A stretch of 17,965 bases of DNA from an uncultured Collinsella sp. GTDB taxonomy: Bacteria; Actinomycetota; Coriobacteriia; Coriobacteriales; Coriobacteriaceae. Shown here piece after piece: positions 13,520 through 17,965 of the stretch. Below the pieces are notes generated by a model. That model made no database searches, was not told where the DNA came from, and saw only the letters and a list, made by a program, of their open reading frames with translations. The first letter of the stretch is position 1. Every line of letters begins with the position of its first letter. The position numbers were made by a program, and so were the translations under genes. The DNA is taken from assembly GCA_900543505.1 (NCBI GenBank), contig UQSB01000046.1:1-17965 (forward strand). The letters are read 5' to 3'.

Positions 13520-14452
13520 CTAGCAAACCTGACGGATTGCAATACCCTTCTGATACTCATCGACCTTGGCAAAATCGCCCAGACCCGGGCACTCGACCAC
13601 GTTGGCGCCGGTGGCCATCGAGAGGCGCAGGGCATCCTCGACGCGCTCGGGGGCGTCGTGCCACACGGAAAGGAAGGCGGCCAGCGAGGAGTCGCCCGCG
13701 CAGACGGTCGACAGCAGCTTGACGTCGAAGGTGCGGTTGGCAAACCAGATGTGCTCGCCGTTGGAGAAGTACGCGCCGTCGCCGCCGAGCGTCAGCAGTA
13801 CATTCTTAGCGCCCTTGGCGTGCAGCTCGGCCATGGCGCCCTTGACGGACTCGTCGTCGCCACCGCTCACCATAATGCCAAAGATGTCGAGCAGCTCGTC
13901 GTCGTTGGGCTTAATGAGCAACGGCTCCATAGCAATGAGGTCGGCCAGCTGATGGCTCGAGATATCGAGCACGAACTCGGCGCCCTTCGCCTTCACGCGA
14001 CGCAGGACCTCTGCCAGGAAGCCATCGGAGGTGTTGGGGGGCAGCGAGCCGCTGATAACCAGGCAGGTCATGTCATCGAGCGAATCGATAAGCTCAAACA
14101 TCTCCTGCTCGTTGGCTTCGTTGATGGCGGCACCGGCGTTGACCATGTTGTACTCGGTGTCGGGACCGGCGTTGAGGAACACGTTAACACGCGTGATGCC
14201 GTCAGTCCACACGGGCTTGACGGGCACGCCCAGGGCCTCGGCGCCCTTAACGATATACTCACCCGAGAAGCCGGCGAAGAAGCCCAGGATCGTGGTGTCG
14301 ACGCCGTAGTGGTCGAGCGTAAACGAAACGTTGAGACCCTTGCCGTTGGGGGTGTAGACAGCGTTACGGGTGCGGGTAACGGTGTTGGCGGACAAGCCAT
14401 CGCAGGAGATGTTGTAGTCAATAGCGGGATTTGCAGTAAGCGTGTAAATCAT
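13520..14452 (-). CDS. PfkB-family sugar-phosphate kinase 1 (1-phosphofructokinase-like)
   Basis: 310 residues, the normal length for 1-phosphofructokinase and tagatose-6-phosphate kinase. It should use ATP to phosphorylate a sugar phosphate such as fructose-1-phosphate in the cytoplasm. Visible motifs: YTLTANPAID at the N-terminus, PNGKGLNVSF (35-44), VISGSLPP (132-139), LLIKPNDDEL (178-187) and the ATP/catalytic motif VCAGDSSLAAF with the catalytic-base Asp254. The usual GAGD is CAGD here, and the Arg that often follows the GKGxNVS motif in 1-phosphofructokinases is Phe. The ATG at 14452 has GAAAGGAA upstream; the ATG at 14467 would add only five residues. It is paralogous to the next upstream kinase but has its own terminator and probably its own promoter (a TATACT box at 14487-14492). 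Confidence 0.88.
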   Translation of the reverse strand: MIYTLTANPAIDYNISCDGLSANTVTRTRNAVYTPNGKGLNVSFTLDHYGVDTTILGFFAGFSGEYIVKGAEALGVPVKPVWTDGITRVNVFLNAGPDTEYNMVNAGAAINEANEQEMFELIDSLDDMTCLVISGSLPPNTSDGFLAEVLRRVKAKGAEFVLDISSHQLADLIAMEPLLIKPNDDELLDIFGIMVSGGDDESVKGAMAELHAKGAKNVLLTLGGDGAYFSNGEHIWFANRTFDVKLLSTVCAGDSSLAAFLSVWHDAPERVEDALRLSMATGANVVECPGLGDFAKVDEYQKGIAIRQVC

Positions 14453-14581
14453 GAATGTTCCTTTCACGAAGTAACGTGTTAATGAAAGTATATTCCACGC
14501 TTCGGCAAAAGGCTACAACAACTCGGTGAACGGTGTGGAAGCGATGAAGTACGGCAGGACACCTCTCCACCATGGCGGAAC

Positions 14582-14613
14582 AAAAAAGGCGCCCCGGCCG
14601 AAACCGGAGCGCC
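14582..14613 (-). terminator. Rho-independent terminator of PfkB-family kinase 2
   Basis: On the reverse strand, GGCGCTCCGG pairs with CCGGGGCGCC (one G-T pair or mismatch) around TTTCGG and is followed by TTTTTTG. It lies about 30 bases past the stop of kinase 2 and shows that kinase 1 is transcribed separately. Confidence 0.88.
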
Positions 14614-14641
14614 GCATGCGCACGAATATGTCGCGTTTCGC

Positions 14642-15574
14642 TTACTTGCGATCGAGCTTGCGGACAGCAACGCGCTTGCTGTACTCGTCGACGTGACCAA
14701 AGTCGCCGATGCCGACGGACTCAGCAACGTTGGCGCCGGTGGCCATAGCGAGCTTCATGGCCTCCTCGACGTTGTCGCGATCCCTGTACCACTTGTGCAG
14801 GAACGCAGCGAGGGTGCAGTCGCCGGCGCAGACGGAAGAGACAAGCTTGATGTTGAACTCACGCTTGGCATACCAGATGTCCTCGCCGTTGGAGAAGTAA
14901 GCGTCACCGCGGCTACCACGGGTGAGCAGCACGTTCTGGACGCCGGCCTCGTGAGCCAGCTTCATGGCAACGCGGACCTCGTCGTCGGTGTCGACCGGCA
15001 CGCCGAAGATAGCCTTCATCTCGTGATGGTTCGGCTTAATGAGCAGCGGCTTCTTGTGAGCGAGCTCCTTGAGCTTGTCGGAGGACAGGTCCAGGACGAC
15101 GTCGGCGCCACGGGCCTGAGCGTGCTCCATGACCTGAGCCAGGAAGTCGGGCGTAGCTTTGGGAGGCACGGAGCCGGAGACGATCAGGCACTCAAGGTCG
15201 CCCGCGGTGTCCAGGATGTTGTAGAGCTCCTCCTGGTGCTGCGGCGTGATCGGAGCACCAGGGTTCAGGATGCCGTACTCGTGCTGGCCATCGTTGACGT
15301 AGGTGTTGATGCGCGTGATACCGTCGGTCCAGACCGGGCGGCAGAGGCAACCCAGGTTCATGACCTCCTCAACGATGAACTTGCCCGTGAAGCCGGCGAA
15401 GAAACCGAGCGCGACGGTGTCGACGCCCATCTTCTTAAAGGCGAAGGACACGTCGAGGCCCTTGCCGTTAGCCGTGTAGCTGGCCGAGCCGGTGCGGACG
15501 TTCTCGTCGGGCTCGAGCGGAGAGCTCGAAACCGTCATGTCGACAGCCGGGTTAGCGGTTAGCGTGTAGAACAT
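14642..15574 (-). CDS. PfkB-family sugar-phosphate kinase 2 (1-phosphofructokinase-like)
   Basis: 310 residues, the same length as its downstream paralogue, with co-linear motifs but clearly diverged sequence. It reads YTLTANPAVDMTV at the N-terminus, ANGKGLDVSF (35-44), IVSGSVPP (131-138), LLIKPNHHEM (177-186) and VCAGDCTLAAF with the putative catalytic Asp252. As in the paralogue, GAGD is CAGD, and here a second Cys follows the Asp. The likely role is ATP-dependent phosphorylation of fructose-1-phosphate or a related ketose phosphate delivered by a PTS. It starts 75 bases after ptsI and ends in a strong terminator, so it is probably the last gene of a ptsH-ptsI-kinase unit. The ribosome site AGGGGG lies in the loop of a small hairpin just before the ATG. 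Confidence 0.88.
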   Translation of the reverse strand: MFYTLTANPAVDMTVSSSPLEPDENVRTGSASYTANGKGLDVSFAFKKMGVDTVALGFFAGFTGKFIVEEVMNLGCLCRPVWTDGITRINTYVNDGQHEYGILNPGAPITPQHQEELYNILDTAGDLECLIVSGSVPPKATPDFLAQVMEHAQARGADVVLDLSSDKLKELAHKKPLLIKPNHHEMKAIFGVPVDTDDEVRVAMKLAHEAGVQNVLLTRGSRGDAYFSNGEDIWYAKREFNIKLVSSVCAGDCTLAAFLHKWYRDRDNVEEAMKLAMATGANVAESVGIGDFGHVDEYSKRVAVRKLDRK

Positions 15575-15575
15575 T

Positions 15576-15631
15576 TACAGTACCCCCTGTATATGTGAGG
15601 GCCGCGTGGCCGGCCCATTCCAACCACGCGG
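15576..15631 (-). promoter_or_regulatory. Two hairpins between ptsI and kinase 2, one presenting the ribosome site
   Basis: On the reverse strand, CCGCGTGG (15624-15631) and CCACGCGG (15602-15609) form a perfect 8-base stem with a 14-base loop and no T-run. A second dyad, TACAG (15587-15591) with CTGTA (15576-15580), encloses GGGGTA, so the Shine-Dalgarno G-run of kinase 2 sits in its loop two bases before the ATG. They may adjust mRNA processing or translation of the kinase. Confidence 0.5.
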
Positions 15632-15648
15632 TTACCTCTGATACCAAA

Positions 15649-17352
15649 TTAGCGAGCTGCGGACTCGAGCAGTGCCTTGACCTCGGCAGCGGTGTTGCAG
15701 GCGAGCGCCTTCTCGGCGAGCTCGTCGCACTCGGCCTTGGTCCACTGGCTGATGGTCTTGCGGGCGCGCAGGATGGACGGAGCGCTCATCGAGAACTCCT
15801 CCAGGCCCCAGCTGATCAGCAGCGGCTCGAGCAACGGATCGGCAGCGGCCTCGCCGCACATACCGACCATGATGCCGGCCTTCACGCCGCTCTCGATGAT
15901 GTTCTTGAGCGAGCGGAGCACGGCGGGATAGTAAACCTGGTACAGGTTGGAGATGGTGTCGTTGCCACGGTCGGCGCACATGGTGTAGCCGATCAGGTCG
16001 TTGGTGCCGATGGAGAAGAAGTCGGCGACCTCGGCCAGGCGGTCAGCGAGCAGCGAGGCTGCAGGCGTCTCGACCATGATGCCGACCTCGATGTTCTCGT
16101 TGAACTTGCGACCCTCTTCGGTCAGCTCGGTCTTGCACTGCTCGACGAGCTCCTTGACAGCCAAGACTTCCTCGACGCAGGTGACGAGCGGGATCATAAT
16201 CTTGACGTCACCGAAGGCGCTGGCGCGCAGCAGGGCGCGGAGCTGGACCTTGTACTGGTCGGGGTTGGCCAGGCAGTAACGCACGGCGCGGAAGCCCATG
16301 AAGGGGTTCTCTTCCTTGACCATGTGCAGGTACGGAATCTCCTTGTCGCCACCCACATCGAGCGTGCGGATGATGACCGGAGCGCCCTTGAGCGCGCTGG
16401 CGACCTTACGGTAGGCGTTGAACTGCTCCTCCTCGGAAGGAAGCTCAGCAGAGTCCATGAACAGGAACTCGGAACGGAACAGGCCGATAGCCTCGGCATC
16501 GTGATCGAGCGCGTTGGGCACGTCATCGGGGTTGCCGATGTTGCAGGCAATGATCTTCTTGATGCCGTCGGCAGTCACGGACGGCTTGCCGCGGAAGGCC
16601 TCGAGAGCCGCCTTCTCGGCAGCGAAAGCCTCGGCCTTGGCAGTGTAAGCGGCGAGCGTCTCCTCATCGGGATCGGCCTCGACGATACCCTTGCCACCGT
16701 CGACGACAACGGTCATGCCGTTGCGCAGTGCGGTGCAGCTGTTGGAAACCGAAAGGACAGCCGGGATCTCGAGGGCGCGCGCAATGATTGCGGAGTGCGA
16801 CGTGCGGCCACCAGTCTCGGTGACGATACCGGCAACGTGGGCCTTATCGATCGTGGCAGTCATGGACGGCGTAAGGTCGTGCACGACAACGACGGTGTTC
16901 TCGGGCAGGACGGAGAGGTCGACGACCTCCTTGCCCAGCAGCTCGGCCAGAATACCGGTGCGGATGTCGGCGATGTCGGCCGCGCGCAGACGGAACATCT
17001 CGTCGTCCATGGACAGGAACATGTTCTCGAACATGGTCGAGGTGTCCATGAGCGCCTGCTCGGCGCAGGTGCCGCCGTCAATGGCGGCGTTGATGGCGTC
17101 GGTCATGCCCGGATCCTGAGCCAGGACAATGTGTCCGCTCATGATCTCGGCCTCGGCCTCGCCCACCGTCTCCTTCATGTGGTCGGCCTGAGCCTGGGTC
17201 TTCTCGCAGAAGACCGAAAGAGCGGTCTGATAGCGCTCCTTCTCTGCTGCCGAATCAGCAACCTCGTGCGGCTCAAACGTCAAGTCGGGATCGACGGCGA
17301 CCATGACGGTGCCGATACCGATGCCCTCGGAAGCGTTGACTCCCTGATACAT
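15649..17352 (-). CDS. ptsI: PTS enzyme I (phosphoenolpyruvate-protein phosphotransferase)
   Basis: 567 residues, standard length. Enzyme I takes phosphate from PEP onto a histidine and passes it to HPr, in the cytoplasm. Domains in order: N-terminal HPr-binding/phosphohistidine part with GIVTETGGRTSHSAIIAR (active His near residue 186); PEP-binding TIM barrel with LFRSEFLFM, RTLDVGGDKEIPYL and ENPFMGFRAVRYCL; FFSIGTNDLIGYTMCADR; and the catalytic Cys in GIMVGMCGEAAADP. The ATG at 17352 is preferred to one at 17358 because the purine-rich ribosome site (GAGAGAGGA) is then seven bases away rather than touching the start. Both give nearly the same protein. It lies 133 bases downstream of ptsH with a terminator-like hairpin in the gap, so expression relative to HPr may be attenuated. 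Confidence 0.96.
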   Translation of the reverse strand: MYQGVNASEGIGIGTVMVAVDPDLTFEPHEVADSAAEKERYQTALSVFCEKTQAQADHMKETVGEAEAEIMSGHIVLAQDPGMTDAINAAIDGGTCAEQALMDTSTMFENMFLSMDDEMFRLRAADIADIRTGILAELLGKEVVDLSVLPENTVVVVHDLTPSMTATIDKAHVAGIVTETGGRTSHSAIIARALEIPAVLSVSNSCTALRNGMTVVVDGGKGIVEADPDEETLAAYTAKAEAFAAEKAALEAFRGKPSVTADGIKKIIACNIGNPDDVPNALDHDAEAIGLFRSEFLFMDSAELPSEEEQFNAYRKVASALKGAPVIIRTLDVGGDKEIPYLHMVKEENPFMGFRAVRYCLANPDQYKVQLRALLRASAFGDVKIMIPLVTCVEEVLAVKELVEQCKTELTEEGRKFNENIEVGIMVETPAASLLADRLAEVADFFSIGTNDLIGYTMCADRGNDTISNLYQVYYPAVLRSLKNIIESGVKAGIMVGMCGEAAADPLLEPLLISWGLEEFSMSAPSILRARKTISQWTKAECDELAEKALACNTAAEVKALLESAAR

Positions 17353-17402
17353 TCCCATTCCTCTCTCCGTGTCATGTGATAAAGCGTTTTGCCATATCCA
17401 TG

Positions 17403-17440
17403 ACAAAAGAGCGCAGCTACCTTAAGACAGGTCACTGCGC
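17403..17440 (-). terminator. Terminator or attenuator between ptsH and ptsI
   Basis: On the reverse strand, GCGCAG (17435-17440) with CTGCGC (17411-17416) continues inward to ACCT/AGGT across small mismatches and is followed by TCTTTTG. It should partly stop transcription after ptsH, giving more HPr than enzyme I. Confidence 0.65.
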
Positions 17441-17485
17441 CCCCAAATATGAACTTAGTTGTTCAACATGCGACCCGTTTGAGTT

Positions 17486-17749
17486 CTACTCGCCAAGACC
17501 GCTCTTGATGAGCTCGATGGCAGCAGCCAGAGCCTCGGCCTCGTCGGCGCCGTCGCACTTGACCTCGACCTCGGTGCCGCAGGGGATACCAGCAGCCATG
17601 AGGGCCATCGGGGACTTGCCGTTGACCTCCTTCTCGGGGGTGACGACCATCACGTCACAGGCGTACTTGCCCATGGTGGAGGCGAACAGACCAGCCGGAC
17701 GCATGTGCAGACCCTGAGGATTAACGAGGGTAGCCTTCTCAGAAACCAT
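17486..17749 (-). CDS. ptsH: HPr, phosphocarrier protein of the PTS
   Basis: 87 residues, standard length. HPr carries phosphate from enzyme I to sugar-specific EIIA domains. The active His15 is in NPQGLHMRPAG, and Ser46 lies in NGKSPMALMAAGI, the site that HPr kinase phosphorylates in Gram-positive bacteria for catabolite control. Retention of Ser46 in this context hints that an HPr kinase may exist in the genome, but none is in the window. The ATG has an excellent ribosome site (AAAAAAGGAG). It heads the ptsH-ptsI-kinase unit. Confidence 0.97.
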   Translation of the reverse strand: MVSEKATLVNPQGLHMRPAGLFASTMGKYACDVMVVTPEKEVNGKSPMALMAAGIPCGTEVEVKCDGADEAEALAAAIELIKSGLGE

Positions 17750-17965
17750 AGTTGACTCCTTTTTTGTGTTTAACCCCTGTCATGCATGTGGCAGGAGTCA
17801 GATTCACGACGTTGTTTATATTAACTCACATCAAACGGTTTTTCATTGTGTTTCGCACGAATTGTTGGACAGATGTCGTTCGCTGTCCGCTCGCCTGCCG
17901 GGCGGGGCGGTTAAGTTTGCTGCTCTACAGTCCTGCGCAAGACGGAAAGCACATTAAGTGCTTTC
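17750..17965 (-). other. Leader/upstream region of ptsH, no gene seen
   Basis: This 216-base stretch holds no convincing gene. It contains an imperfect dyad CCTGTCA/TGGCAGG (17776-17795) in the ptsH leader, an A/T-rich segment around 17815-17850 where the ptsH promoter probably lies (TATAAA-like -10 near 17818, no clear -35), and the hairpin at the right edge listed separately. Confidence 0.5.
17945..17965. repeat. Perfect 8-base hairpin at the right edge
   Basis: GAAAGCAC (17945-17952), loop ATTAA, GTGCTTTC (17958-17965). It ends exactly at the window edge, so a following T-run cannot be seen. It could be the terminator of a gene beyond the edge or an operator upstream of ptsH. Confidence 0.55.

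Noticed and set aside
13493..14482. A 329-codon open frame on the plus strand opposite kinase 1
   Set aside because: It is the mirror of a motif-complete PfkB gene. The antisense translation is low-complexity and it runs over the kinase ribosome site.
15595..17379. A 594-codon open frame on the plus strand opposite ptsI
   Set aside because: It mirrors ptsI, which has all catalytic motifs. The antisense product has a repetitive Val/Gly/Asp/Leu composition with no family motif, as expected from GC-rich codon bias.
1..17965. CRISPR array, phage genes, toxin-antitoxin or defence genes
   Set aside because: I looked for regularly spaced repeats and for such gene families on both strands and saw none. 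The only mobile trace is the IS3-type scar near 9376-9468.

Overview
The window looks like a stretch of chromosome from a high-GC, anaerobic, fermentative member of the Actinomycetota, most likely a Coriobacteriia gut bacterium of the Collinsella type. This is an inference. It rests on the actinobacterial-style tRNA-Glu acceptor stem, the general style of the PTS enzyme I and HPr, the early-cobalt (anaerobic) cobalamin genes, and an IS3-type transposase scar. No marker gene here fixes the genus.

Left part (1-9358) is a corrinoid module. On the minus strand, four tightly packed or overlapping genes, cbiF-cbiD-cbiL-cbiG (cbiG runs off the left edge), encode steps of anaerobic corrin-ring assembly. 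A 458-bp divergent region separates them from a plus-strand operon. That region holds a strong sigma-70-type promoter and a cobalamin riboswitch. The operon is: an exported Tat lipoprotein CbiK-type cobaltochelatase, a small lipoprotein, a substrate-binding lipoprotein with an extra N-terminal beta-rich domain, a BtuC/FecCD permease, and an ABC ATPase with unusual N- and C-terminal extensions. The plus-strand operon reads as a B12-repressed system that handles cobalt, a tetrapyrrole or a corrinoid outside the membrane and imports something related.

The boundary (9359-9470) carries a 30-codon relic of an IS3-family transposase. Everything to its right looks like ordinary core genome.

Right part (9471-17965), all on the minus strand: a TetR-type regulator; a UPF0104/LPG-synthase-TM family membrane protein; two tandem, nearly identical tRNA-Glu(CTC) genes with a shared promoter and terminator; the CCA-adding enzyme; two divergent PfkB-family sugar-phosphate kinases, each with its own terminator; and the general PTS proteins ptsI and ptsH, in transcription order ptsH-ptsI-kinase 2 and then kinase 1. 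HPr and enzyme I pass phosphate from PEP to sugar permeases, and the adjacent kinases probably phosphorylate a PTS-derived sugar phosphate a second time.

The most interesting parts are the riboswitch-controlled exported-CbiK/ABC operon, the run of three perfect inverted repeats inside it, the IS scar at its edge, an acceptor-stem mismatch in one tRNA-Glu copy, and the altered anion-hole motif shared by both sugar kinases.
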